The notes below the pieces were generated by a model, which was not told the DNA's origin, did no database searches, and worked only from the letters and a program-made list of their open reading frames with translations. From Actinomycetes bacterium (GTDB lineage: Bacteria > Actinomycetota > Actinomycetes > Mycobacteriales > Micromonosporaceae): 27,468 nt of DNA. How positions within the stretch are numbered: position 1 is the first letter of the stretch; every line of letters begins with the position of its first letter. The position numbers were made by a program, and so were the translations under genes. Shown in pieces: positions 16,358 through 23,932 of this stretch. The DNA lies in assembly GCA_023437285.1 (NCBI GenBank), contig JAEZGP010000529.1:1-27468 (forward strand), read 5' to 3'.

Positions 16358-17839
16358 TCAGCTACCTGTCCGATCGGGATTGCCTAAAACCTCGTCGGCC
16401 GCGTCGCGGATCGCCCGCCACGCCGCGGCGATGTCGGCCGCCGTCGTGGCCGGAGACCCCACCGCCAGCCGCAGCGCGAACCGCCCGCGCACCCGCGTGT
16501 GGCTCAACAACACCGCGCCGGTCCCGTTGAGCCGGTCGAGCAGCGCCGCGTTGGCGGCATCGCCGTCGTCGGCCCCACCGCCGCGCAACCGGAAAACCAC
16601 CAGGGCGTACGGGCTGGGAGCCACGATCTCGAACCGCGGATCGGTCCGGACCAGCTCGGCGAAGTCCCGCGCCAGGGCCACCTGCGAGCGGATGTGCGCG
16701 CGCAGCCCGTCGCGGCCGTACCAGCGCAGCACGAACCACAGCTTCAAAGCCCGGAACCGCCGGCCGAGCGGCACCTGCCAGTCCCGGTAGTCGATGACCG
16801 CGTCGTCGTCGGTGGCCGCGGTGCGCAGGTACTCCGGCAGGACCGACAACGCCTGGATGAGTTCGGCCCGGTCGGCCACCCAGAACGCGTCGCAGTCAAA
16901 CCCGGTGAGCAGCCACTTGTGCGGGTCGAAACAGTACGAGTCGGCGTACTCCAGGCCCGTGTGCCCGCCGCGCAGCTCCGGGCAGACCGCCGCCGCCCCC
17001 GCGTAGGCGGCGTCCACGTGCAGCCACAGCCCGTACTCCCGGGTGATCTCGCCGATCGCGGGCAGCGGGTCGACCGCGGTCGTGGAGGTGGTCCCGACCG
17101 TGGCGACCACGAGCGCGGGGACGGCGCCGTCGGCGAGGTCGGCCGCGATCCGCTCGCGCAGCCGGTCCGGGTTCATGGCCAGCGTGTCGTCGTCGACCTC
17201 GATCAGCCGCAGCCCGGCGTCGCCCAGGCCGGCCAGCCGGACCGCCTTCTCGATGGAGGAATGACCCTCGGTCGACGTGTACACCGTGTAGCGGCGGCGC
17301 GTGCCGTGCGCGCGCCAGTCGCCCCCGCTGGCGCGGTGCAACGCGGCGAACGTGGCGACCAGCGTGGCCGAGGACGCGGAGTCCTGGATCACTCCGCCGC
17401 CGGCGGCGTGCGAGCGGAACTTCCCCGGCAGGTCGAGCAGGTCGGCCAGCCAGTCGAGCATCACCGTCTCGACCTCGGTGCACGCCGGCCCGGTGGCCCA
17501 CAGCATGCCCTGTACGCCCAGGCCGGCGGCCACCAGGTCGCCCAGCACGCTGGGGCCGGACGTATTTGCGGGGAAGTATCCGAAGAACCGTGGGTGCTGC
17601 CAATGGGTCAGACCGGGGGCGATGATCGTGTCCAGGTCCTCGACGAGGGTGGCGAGCCCGTCCCCGGTGACCGGCGCGGCGGCGGGCAGCCTGGCCGCCA
17701 CCGCCCCGGGCGGGTCGGCCGAGCGCACCGGCCGCTCGGGCAGCGTCGCCCAGTAGTCGGCCACCCAGTCGACGAGCTGGTGTCCGTACTGGCGGAACTG
17801 CTCCGCCGACATGTGCGGCGGGACTTCTCGATCACCCAT
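16358..17839 (-). CDS. PLP-dependent group II (aromatic-L-amino-acid type) decarboxylase
   Basis: A 493-aa fold-type I PLP enzyme that decarboxylates an amino acid, probably aromatic, to its amine. Family landmarks are HWQHPRFFGYFPANTS near residue 80-95, TEGHSSIEKAV (the His that stacks on PLP), the PLP-nitrogen Asp in HVDAAYAGAA, and the Schiff-base Lys308 in FDPHKWLLTGFDCDAFWV. The length matches the aromatic amino acid decarboxylase/tyrosine decarboxylase group. The ATG at 17839 follows a TACAGT -10 by 6 nt and no Shine-Dalgarno is visible, so a leaderless transcript is likely. An internal ATG at 17812 is less likely. It stands alone between two other units. The true substrate (Trp, Tyr, Dopa, Phe or 2,4-diaminobutyrate relatives) cannot be assigned. 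Confidence 0.92.
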   Translation of the reverse strand: MGDREVPPHMSAEQFRQYGHQLVDWVADYWATLPERPVRSADPPGAVAARLPAAAPVTGDGLATLVEDLDTIIAPGLTHWQHPRFFGYFPANTSGPSVLGDLVAAGLGVQGMLWATGPACTEVETVMLDWLADLLDLPGKFRSHAAGGGVIQDSASSATLVATFAALHRASGGDWRAHGTRRRYTVYTSTEGHSSIEKAVRLAGLGDAGLRLIEVDDDTLAMNPDRLRERIAADLADGAVPALVVATVGTTSTTAVDPLPAIGEITREYGLWLHVDAAYAGAAAVCPELRGGHTGLEYADSYCFDPHKWLLTGFDCDAFWVADRAELIQALSVLPEYLRTAATDDDAVIDYRDWQVPLGRRFRALKLWFVLRWYGRDGLRAHIRSQVALARDFAELVRTDPRFEIVAPSPYALVVFRLRGGGADDGDAANAALLDRLNGTGAVLLSHTRVRGRFALRLAVGSPATTAADIAAAWRAIRDAADEVLGNPDRTGS

Positions 17840-17842
17840 GAC

Positions 17843-17876
17843 GGCACTGTAGTGCCGCCGGCCGGGGCATTGTCAG
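17843..17876 (-). promoter_or_regulatory. Promoter and operator of the decarboxylase gene
   Basis: On the minus strand CTGACA (17876-17871) and TACAGT (17851-17846) are 19 nt apart. The -10 ends 6 nt before the ATG. The -10 is embedded in the perfect inverted repeat GGCACT-GT-AGTGCC (17843-17856), which suggests repressor control. Confidence 0.5.
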
Positions 17877-18111
17877 CTGGCCGACTCATCTTCTACGCGC
17901 AACTGTCTACAGCGGACTTATCCGCGCGAGGCGTTTTTCCGCGCCGTCCGCGCTATTGATCATTTGGCCTGGTCAATGTGGCCGGAGGTAGGCGGGTGAC
18001 GATTCAGGACGGGTCTTGACCGACGCCCGTGATCAAGGTCCTATCGACGAACCTCAGTGCCTGTGTCACGATCGGCGTTACGATGTTGGTTCGTGGTTCT
18101 GGAATGTCGCG

Positions 18112-18117
18112 TACAAT
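18112..18117 (+). promoter_or_regulatory. -10 element for the methyltransferase-led operon
   Basis: TACAAT (18112-18117) matches TATAAT at five of six positions, 42 nt before the ATG at 18160. TTCGTG at 18090-18095 is a weak -35 with a 16-nt spacer. The rest of the 17840-18159 gap, apart from the decarboxylase promoter, is noticeably less GC-rich and shows no convincing gene. Confidence 0.4.
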
Positions 18118-18159
18118 GCGGGTTTTGCCTTGTCGCGGCTGGTCACCCTGGAGCGGTGA

Positions 18160-19044
18160 ATGAGCGACCTGTCGACGGTCGGTCCGACAACCGGTGTCAG
18201 CCGGTCGGTCGCGGCGGTGTTGCATAACGGACAAACCGCGCCAAGCCAAGTAGCATCGGGGTCTGTGATCGGGCCGGGCTGCAACGGGGACTACCGATGG
18301 GACGAGTTCAACACGTACTCGTATCTCGGCGACAACTATTGCGCGCTGCGCGACGACGACCGCCAGATCATCTCGCTGGTCCGGGACTTCTTCGCCGCCA
18401 ACGCGCACCACGCTCCGCGCCAGCCGGACGGCACGCGCACGGGCCTCGACATCGGCACCGGCCCGAATCTCTACCCCGCCATGACCATGTTGCCGTTCTG
18501 CGACTCGATCGTGCTGGGCGAGTGGTCGCTGGCCAACCTGGAGTGGCTGCGCAAGGAGAAGGAGGAGTACGGGCACAACTGGGACCCGTTCTGGGCGGAA
18601 CTGGCCCGTAGCGAGCCCTACCGGTCGGTGGACGATCCCCGCAACGCGCTGCGTCGGGCGGCCCGGGTCGAGCACGCCAGCGTCTTCGACCTGCCGGTCG
18701 CGCGCTATGACATGGGCACCATGTTCTTCGTGGCCGAGTCATGCACCGGCGAGCCCGACGAATTCGACCGGGCGGTACGCCAATTCGCGCGCTCGCTGCG
18801 CCCCGGCGCGCTATTTGCGGCCGCGTTCATGACCGGATCGGCCGGTTACGAGGTGGGCGACCAGCATTTTCCCGCGGTAAAGGTGAATACGAACATCATT
18901 CGACGAAGTCTTCGCCGGTTCGTATCTCGTGGATGGTTGCCGTATGCCGCTAAGCTGAAAGTCTGTCCGATCACGACTGAGATGCCGCTGCGCCACGGTT
19001 ACGACGGCATGGTCGTCGCGTTCGGCCGGATCCGGTCGCGATAA
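18160..19044 (+). CDS. SAM-dependent methyltransferase, SCO2525-like (NNMT/PNMT/TEMT fold)
   Basis: A 294-aa class I methyltransferase related to the NNMT/PNMT/TEMT family of small-molecule N-methyltransferases. The motif I equivalent is GLDIGTGPNLYPAMTMLPF, followed by the acidic strand end in IVLGEWSLANLEWLRKE. The N-terminal WDEFNTYSYLGDNYCALRDDDRQIISLV is the family's substrate-lid region, and MGTMFFVAESCTGEPDEF is the motif IV region. It is the first gene of a four-gene unit matching, from memory, the SCO2525-to-SCO2522 order. The ATG at 18160 has TGGAG six bases upstream. The first ~35 residues are atypical, and GTG 18265 behind TAGCAT is an alternative leaderless start. The acceptor is unknown. 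Confidence 0.82.
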   Translation: MSDLSTVGPTTGVSRSVAAVLHNGQTAPSQVASGSVIGPGCNGDYRWDEFNTYSYLGDNYCALRDDDRQIISLVRDFFAANAHHAPRQPDGTRTGLDIGTGPNLYPAMTMLPFCDSIVLGEWSLANLEWLRKEKEEYGHNWDPFWAELARSEPYRSVDDPRNALRRAARVEHASVFDLPVARYDMGTMFFVAESCTGEPDEFDRAVRQFARSLRPGALFAAAFMTGSAGYEVGDQHFPAVKVNTNIIRRSLRRFVSRGWLPYAAKLKVCPITTEMPLRHGYDGMVVAFGRIRSR

Positions 19045-19068
19045 CGGCGTGAGTTTGGCGGTTTACAG

Positions 19069-20901
19069 ATGAAAATGGAGCCGCGCCAGCAGTTGCTGGA
19101 GGTCTGGGAAGCCACCGTTCGCATGTCGTGGCGCGACGGCGTCTGGCACTGGGGCGGCAGGGACGGCCGCAACTCCATCGCGGACGCCGAGCAGCTGCTG
19201 TGCCTTCTCATGCCGGCCACCCAGCTCGGCGAAATCTTCGGCATCGACCGGCCGGACGCCACGAACGACGAGATCCTCGAGGTGCTCGAGCGGCTGGGCA
19301 ACCAGTCGGAGGTCCCCAGACGACTGGCATCGGCTCTCATCGATTACTTCCAGACCTACCGCGAGGATGGCCGGCCGGTGTTCTCGGGCGGCACCTACTT
19401 CGGTAGCCGGGAGGGTCGCGAGGCCATCACCAAGCAGCAGTCCGACCTCGACATCGTCGACTCGTACGCTATGTCGATCACGCTGTCGCTGGCGTCCATC
19501 GGTTTCGCGCGCGTGTTCCAGAACGCGGTCACCCGCGACGCGCTGCGCGACGAGATCCGGCGGTTGGGCGAGCTGGCCAGCGAGCGCCTGAGCGCCGCCA
19601 TGGTGGGCCTGCTGCGCAGCTTCACCATTTCTGTGCTGGACATGGACGACCCGGAAGGCCGGATTCTCGTCGAGACGATCAACAAGTCCAACGAGCCGCG
19701 CCGCGTCGTCGTCAACCGGCTGCGCGAGCGCCTGCGTCAGACCGTGGCCGCGTTCCGTGAGGTGACCATCGGTTCCGGTCAGCTGCCCGACCTCGACGTG
19801 CTCAACAGCAACACCCGGCTGTTCCAGTGTGGTTGGTCGTGGGGCGTCGTCGTGAACGCCCCACAGGTGGAAACCACCGAGAAGGTCGGCGAGCAGCCCG
19901 AGGGCGTCGCGTTCGACTCGCCGTTCCTCTACTTCACCGTCGTCACGATGGACGCCATCGAGGACCTGTGGTCGGAACGCACCCGCATTCTGGGCCTGCT
20001 CAACGACGAACAGCAGCGACTCGCCCGTGCCCTGCAGTTGCGTTACGACCTCACCCGCCAGTACTGGGCGACGGTCGCGGCGTTCGGCGAGCGGTGGCCG
20101 CTTGAGGACATTCCCTGGCGCACCACCGACGGCGAGGAGTCCGACTACTTCACTCTCCTGGTCACCTCGCTCGCGGTGAAGGGCTTCGTCACCGAGCGCG
20201 GCTCGGACGTCGAGCTGGCCCGGGTCGGCAACCTGCTCAGCGAGCTGGCCAACCGGGGGCGCATCACGCGCCGGCCGCTCGGCCACGACCCTGCCGCCGA
20301 CCTGCACGCGCCGGGCCAAGAGTTCGGCCTCGACGGCAGCGACATCGACGGCGGCCCGGAGCTGACCTGGTCGGCCACCGAGTTCGCCCCGCTGCTCCTA
20401 CAGCGCACCGCGACGATCGCCAGTCTGCTCAACACCGCCGTGGCCCGCAATACGCTGCTGGAGTTGGCCGACGGCGTGTGGAACCACCTGGAGATCCGCC
20501 GGCTCGACGTCGGCCCCGGTCGCGGCCTGTGGGACCAGCCCTCCCAGGCGTTCCCCACCATGGAGCTGCGCTACGACGTGCCGTCGTGGTACTACACGGA
20601 ACGCGTCGTGCACGGCCTCGTTCTGGTCGCCCGTACGCTCAACCGCGTACCGCTGCGCAGTGAGCGGCTCACCCAGATCGCCAACGACCTGCTCTACGAG
20701 GCCGAGCACCTGCTCGATCAGGTGCTGCTCAACACGCCGGCGTCGGGCCGGTCGGGCCTGCGCGCGGTGCGCATCAAGCTCGACCGGGCCCGCCAGATCG
20801 TCGACAACCGGCCGGGCACCTCCGCCGTGCTCGCCAATGAGGTGCTCCGGCAGCTGGAGACCCTCGCCGCGGCGGTGCGGGAAGTGTCCGGGGGGAACTG
20901 A
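19069..20901 (+). CDS. SCO2524-like protein of unknown function
   Basis: A 610-aa soluble protein without signal peptide, membrane segment or recognisable catalytic motif. By size, neighbours and remembered sequence character it matches the actinobacterial family called SCO2524. It appears largely alpha-helical. An N-terminal ~110-residue segment (QLLEVWEATVRMSWRDG...AEQLLCLLMP) is followed by a helical middle around ASIGFARVFQNAVTRDALRDEIRRL. A conserved-looking centre includes SPFLYFTVVTMDAIEDLW, and the C-terminal helical part begins near SWYYTERVVHGLVLVARTLNR. The start is ATG 19069 or 19075, with only a weak GGCGG upstream, 24 bp after the methyltransferase stop. The variant P-loop gene begins one base after its stop, which strongly suggests the two products act together. 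I cannot give a biochemical role. Confidence 0.75.
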   Translation: MKMEPRQQLLEVWEATVRMSWRDGVWHWGGRDGRNSIADAEQLLCLLMPATQLGEIFGIDRPDATNDEILEVLERLGNQSEVPRRLASALIDYFQTYREDGRPVFSGGTYFGSREGREAITKQQSDLDIVDSYAMSITLSLASIGFARVFQNAVTRDALRDEIRRLGELASERLSAAMVGLLRSFTISVLDMDDPEGRILVETINKSNEPRRVVVNRLRERLRQTVAAFREVTIGSGQLPDLDVLNSNTRLFQCGWSWGVVVNAPQVETTEKVGEQPEGVAFDSPFLYFTVVTMDAIEDLWSERTRILGLLNDEQQRLARALQLRYDLTRQYWATVAAFGERWPLEDIPWRTTDGEESDYFTLLVTSLAVKGFVTERGSDVELARVGNLLSELANRGRITRRPLGHDPAADLHAPGQEFGLDGSDIDGGPELTWSATEFAPLLLQRTATIASLLNTAVARNTLLELADGVWNHLEIRRLDVGPGRGLWDQPSQAFPTMELRYDVPSWYYTERVVHGLVLVARTLNRVPLRSERLTQIANDLLYEAEHLLDQVLLNTPASGRSGLRAVRIKLDRARQIVDNRPGTSAVLANEVLRQLETLAAAVREVSGGN

Positions 20902-20902
20902 C

Positions 20903-21820
20903 ATGCTGGTGTTCGCGACGTCCGACAAGGGCGGCACCGGTCGTTCCGTGACGAGTTCCAACATCATGTACCGCCGGGCCCTGCACGGCAGCGACGTCTG
21001 CTACCTCGACTTCGACTTCGGCTCGCCCACCGCCGGGTCGATCTTCGATATCGACAACGCGCTGCGCGGTACGCCGGACAGCGACGGCCTGCACTCCTAC
21101 CTGCAGGGCGTGCGTTCCGAGCCGCGCAAGATCGAGGTGTGGAAGGAGTCCGACCGCCACTCGCTGCGCCGTCGGCCCGCCCTCGCCGGCCGGCTTGTGC
21201 TGCTCCCGGGCGACCTGGGCGGCGCGGAGTTCGCCGCCACCGCCGAGATCGTCGATCGGTGCGCGCGACTGTTCCGCGACCTCGAGGAGGAGTTCGACCT
21301 CACGCTGGTCGACCTCAGCGCCGGCCGCTCGTACGCGACCGAGATCGTACTCGCGGCCACCGCCCGTCCCGAGTTCACCGGGCGTTTCCGGTGGATCGTC
21401 TACCACCGGTGGACCCGCCAGCACGTGCTCGCCGCGGCCAACCTGATCTACGGGCACAAGGGGATCCTGGAGACCGCCCGCGACTGCGGCCACGACCCGG
21501 TGGAGCTCAAGGCGGTCCTGCGGACGGTGCGCACCGCCGTGGTCGACCCCGAGCGCGACGACCTGGGCGGGCTGAGCGAGGCGCAGGTCGCCTGGCTGCG
21601 GGCCAGCAACCGGGGCCTGCGGGAACTGGCGACCACCGAGCGGGTGGGCCGCACGATGCTGCTCGGGTCCGTGCCGCTGGACCCCGTGCTCCAGTGGCGC
21701 GAGCAGTTGATCTCCGACAACGACGTGCTGGACCGGGGCATCGCCAATGAAGCCACGGTCAAGGCCTTCGAATCGTTGGGCAAGCGTCTGGTGACGGACG
21801 AGGCCTGGGAGACGTTGTGA
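20903..21820 (+). CDS. SCO2523-like variant P-loop (MinD/ParA-type) protein
   Basis: A 305-aa protein with the SIMIBI/ParA-MinD layout. The N-terminus MLVFATSDKGGTGRSVTSSN is a deviant Walker A. The signature Lys9 is kept, but the phosphate-binding lysine of KGGTGKS/T is Arg14. The switch-like strand YLDFDFGSPTAGSIFDI holds Asp36 and Asp38, and the Walker B position is LTLVDLSAGRS with Asp137. ParA/MinD proteins are nucleotide-driven dimers that position or regulate partners. The substitution may mean nucleotide binding with little or no hydrolysis. The ATG at 20903 follows GGGGGGAAC and lies 1 nt after the upstream stop. The 3' end overlaps the next gene as GTGA. NCBI-style naming for this family is, as I recall, SCO2523 family variant P-loop protein. 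Confidence 0.82.
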   Translation: MLVFATSDKGGTGRSVTSSNIMYRRALHGSDVCYLDFDFGSPTAGSIFDIDNALRGTPDSDGLHSYLQGVRSEPRKIEVWKESDRHSLRRRPALAGRLVLLPGDLGGAEFAATAEIVDRCARLFRDLEEEFDLTLVDLSAGRSYATEIVLAATARPEFTGRFRWIVYHRWTRQHVLAAANLIYGHKGILETARDCGHDPVELKAVLRTVRTAVVDPERDDLGGLSEAQVAWLRASNRGLRELATTERVGRTMLLGSVPLDPVLQWREQLISDNDVLDRGIANEATVKAFESLGKRLVTDEAWETL

Positions 21821-22800
21821 CCGTGGTTGACGCGATTGGTCCCACCTTCCGCGAGGAGCAGGCGGAGCGGAAGGTGGAATCGGTGCCGCTGTCGCACCTG
21901 TCGGTCGAGTTGGGTCACCTCTACATGGAGGACTTCAACGAGGGCTACGACGCCCTGCGCCGGCATTTCGCGAGAGTGGCGCCCTGGGTGACGGTGGCGA
22001 CCGCGTCCGGCGCCGGGCAGGTGCCCGGCCGCAAGGCGCGGGTCAGCACGTGTTTTCTCATCGATGACTACTTCACCCGGTTCAGCAGCCCGCTGACGGT
22101 CGTGCGGAACCTGGAGCGGGCCGCCGCCGAAAACAAGATCACCATTGACTACATCGCCCGGGAGTCGGCCTGCGCGACGCTCGACGGGGTCGACGTCGCC
22201 CGCCTGGTCGCCGACCGTCTCGTGGTCGAGCCGACCCCGGAGACCACCGGCGTACGCCCGCCGGTCACCGAGAGCGGCTGGCTGTCCAACGGCCAGCGCT
22301 CACCCGTGTCGGGCGCCGCACCGGCGATGGCCGGCCTGTTGCAGTGGAAGCCGCCGGTGGAGACGGCCGCCAACCGGCACTCCATCTTCATGGACGTCCA
22401 GCTCTGGGACGACGACGGCGGCCGTCGGACGTGGTCGTGCCCGTTCCTGGCCGCCGTGTGGCAGTTGCTGCGGTTGGGCCTGCTGCGCCACCGCGGCGAG
22501 GGCCTCGTGCGGCCGGTACCCATGGCCGTGTGGCTCGCGAGCGAGGTGACCGACGACTGGGACCGGATGCCGCCCGTACTCCAGCTCAATGCGCGCGCGG
22601 CGCCGTTCGGGGCGTACCGGACGATGTCCGTACTCGCCTCGCGGTACCTGCCGGTGGAGCACGCGGTGCGGACCATCCTCAACCATGTGGCCGTCGAGGC
22701 GGCGGTCCTGGAGCAGGTGGAGGAGCGCAGCCAGGCCGAGGGCATGAAGCTGCCCGCGGAGCTCGTGGAGCGCATCAGCTACTACTTCGCCGGCGGCTGA
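21817..22800 (+). CDS. SCO2522-like protein of unknown function
   Basis: A 327-aa soluble protein with no assigned function. Distinct segments are SVPLSHLSVELGHLYMEDF near the N-terminus, STCFLIDDYFTRFSSPLTVV around residue 70-90, and ITIDYIARESACATLDGVDVA. The rest contains WSCPFLAAVWQLLRLGLLRH and a helical C-terminus. The acidic IDDYF and the ARESAC stretch look conserved and functional, but I do not recognise an active site. The GTG at 21817 overlaps the P-loop gene's stop (GTGA), and a second GTG two codons on is possible. Coupled translation with the variant P-loop protein suggests a complex or shared pathway. The family name rests on order and remembered similarity. Confidence 0.75.
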   Translation: MTVVDAIGPTFREEQAERKVESVPLSHLSVELGHLYMEDFNEGYDALRRHFARVAPWVTVATASGAGQVPGRKARVSTCFLIDDYFTRFSSPLTVVRNLERAAAENKITIDYIARESACATLDGVDVARLVADRLVVEPTPETTGVRPPVTESGWLSNGQRSPVSGAAPAMAGLLQWKPPVETAANRHSIFMDVQLWDDDGGRRTWSCPFLAAVWQLLRLGLLRHRGEGLVRPVPMAVWLASEVTDDWDRMPPVLQLNARAAPFGAYRTMSVLASRYLPVEHAVRTILNHVAVEAAVLEQVEERSQAEGMKLPAELVERISYYFAGG

Positions 22801-22807
22801 GCCGCCG
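22791..22807. terminator. Hairpin whose loop is a stop codon, between convergent genes
   Basis: CGGCGGC (22791-22797), TGA (22798-22800) and GCCGCCG (22801-22807) form a perfect 7-bp GC stem with the SCO2522-like stop codon as the loop. The converging gene's stop begins at 22808. It probably acts as a bidirectional terminator. Confidence 0.5.
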
Positions 22808-23743
22808 TCACCGCCCTGCGCGGTCGCTCAGGACGGCGCTCAGCGCTACCTGGTCGCGGATGCGGCTCACCGATGTCTCCCATTGGCGGGTGAAGCCGGG
22901 CCGCCGCTCCAGCGCGTCCCAGACGGGCAGCAGCGGCTCCGCGACCCGGGCCGCCGGCATCCACAGGTGCAGCAGGTGGTCGATCGCGGGGCGTAGCTGG
23001 GCGACGCGCTCGGCGGGGCTGACCTGCGCGGTGATCCGGCGGTCCACATAGGAGACCATGGTGGTGAGCAGCCAGTCGTGCAGGGCCAGGTCCTCACAGA
23101 GGTCCACCACCGCGGGCAGCGACGGCACGGGTACGCGCAGCACGAGCGTACGCATGGTGTCCGACTCGACGGAGAACGCGGTGCTGACGGTGGCGGTCGC
23201 ATCCTCCTCGGGCGTCGGGGAGACGAGCCAGCGCAGCCGCGTGCGTTGGGTGCGCAGCGGCGCGCGCCGGTCGAGCAGCCGGGAGCGTTGCGCGTCGTCC
23301 ATCGCCCGGCCCGCGATGGCGCCGAGGTCGAGGCTGCGCTCACTGTCGGTGGCGCGGACCTGACCGTTGCGCAGGTCGGTCAGGTCGACCTTGCCGATCG
23401 TCTCCAGGCGGCCGGGCCGGGCCAGGTAGTAGGACCAGGCCAGCCGGCGTGGCTCGCGACCGGGCGTCACCATGGCGAACGCCGAGCCCTGCAGCACATG
23501 TCCGCCGGTGATCGCGGCGCGGCTCGCGACGGTGCCCACGGCCCGCGTACGGCTGCCGGTTGCGGTGGGCAGCCGGCAGTCCACGCCCGTGAGCCGGTCG
23601 GGTGAGACGGCATAGGCGATGGGCCGCTCGGAGCGGCGCACGCGTTCGCCGAGAACGACATCGAGGATGGCTGTCGCGTCGTCCTGGGAAATGGCGGTGG
23701 AGTTCTGGAGCAGTCCGGTATGGACCTCGCCGAGGATGAGCAT
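22808..23743 (-). CDS. SCO2521-like protein of unknown function
   Basis: A 311-aa soluble protein of the family called SCO2521, partner of the four-gene unit but on the opposite strand and converging with it. It begins MLILGEVHTGLLQNSTAIS. The N-terminal half includes GVDCRLPTATGSRTRAVGTVASRAAITGG and AWSYYLARPGRLETIGKVDLTDL, likely beta-rich. The C-terminal half is helical (LCEDLALHDWLLTTMVSYVDRRI, then IDHLLHLWMPAARVAEPLLPVWDALE). No catalytic or nucleotide-binding motif was recognised. The ATG at 23743 is chosen because GGAGG lies five bases upstream. An ATG six codons earlier would place this Shine-Dalgarno inside the gene. Opposite-strand placement means it is separately regulated from its presumed partners. 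Confidence 0.74.
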   Translation of the reverse strand: MLILGEVHTGLLQNSTAISQDDATAILDVVLGERVRRSERPIAYAVSPDRLTGVDCRLPTATGSRTRAVGTVASRAAITGGHVLQGSAFAMVTPGREPRRLAWSYYLARPGRLETIGKVDLTDLRNGQVRATDSERSLDLGAIAGRAMDDAQRSRLLDRRAPLRTQRTRLRWLVSPTPEEDATATVSTAFSVESDTMRTLVLRVPVPSLPAVVDLCEDLALHDWLLTTMVSYVDRRITAQVSPAERVAQLRPAIDHLLHLWMPAARVAEPLLPVWDALERRPGFTRQWETSVSRIRDQVALSAVLSDRAGR

Positions 23744-23880
23744 GGCACCTCCGTGCTCCATACTGACGGCCCGCTGTCATGGCACCAAATTGAGGCATCG
23801 GGGCAGGCCGCGCCCGGTGTCATCGTTTCACGTGTTGGGGGCCTTGGCCCGCTTCCGGGTCCGGCACCGGCGACGATTAT

Positions 23881-23894
23881 TGTGAGCGCTCGCA
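23881..23894. promoter_or_regulatory. Dyad in the SCO2521-like/oxidase divergent region
   Basis: TGTGAGCGCTCGCA contains the perfect palindrome GAGCGCTC, extended by two further matching pairs after one mismatch. It lies 26 nt upstream of the oxidase -10 in the 189-bp divergent region (23744-23932), so it could serve either gene. Confidence 0.35.
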
Positions 23895-23920
23895 CCATGT
23901 CGCTACGGCCGGTCAGCGCA

Positions 23921-23926
23921 TAGCCT
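23921..23926 (+). promoter_or_regulatory. -10 element of a leaderless oxidase promoter
   Basis: TAGCCT fits TANNNT and ends 6 nt before the GTG at 23933, the same spacing seen at the Rrf2 and decarboxylase genes. No clear -35 or Shine-Dalgarno is visible. Confidence 0.42.
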
Positions 23927-23932
23927 CAGAGC

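Noticed and set aside
18004..18675. A 223-codon minus-strand frame spanning the gap before the methyltransferase gene
   Set aside because: It is antisense to the methyltransferase over most of its length, has no family resemblance, and its intergenic part is better explained by promoter sequence.
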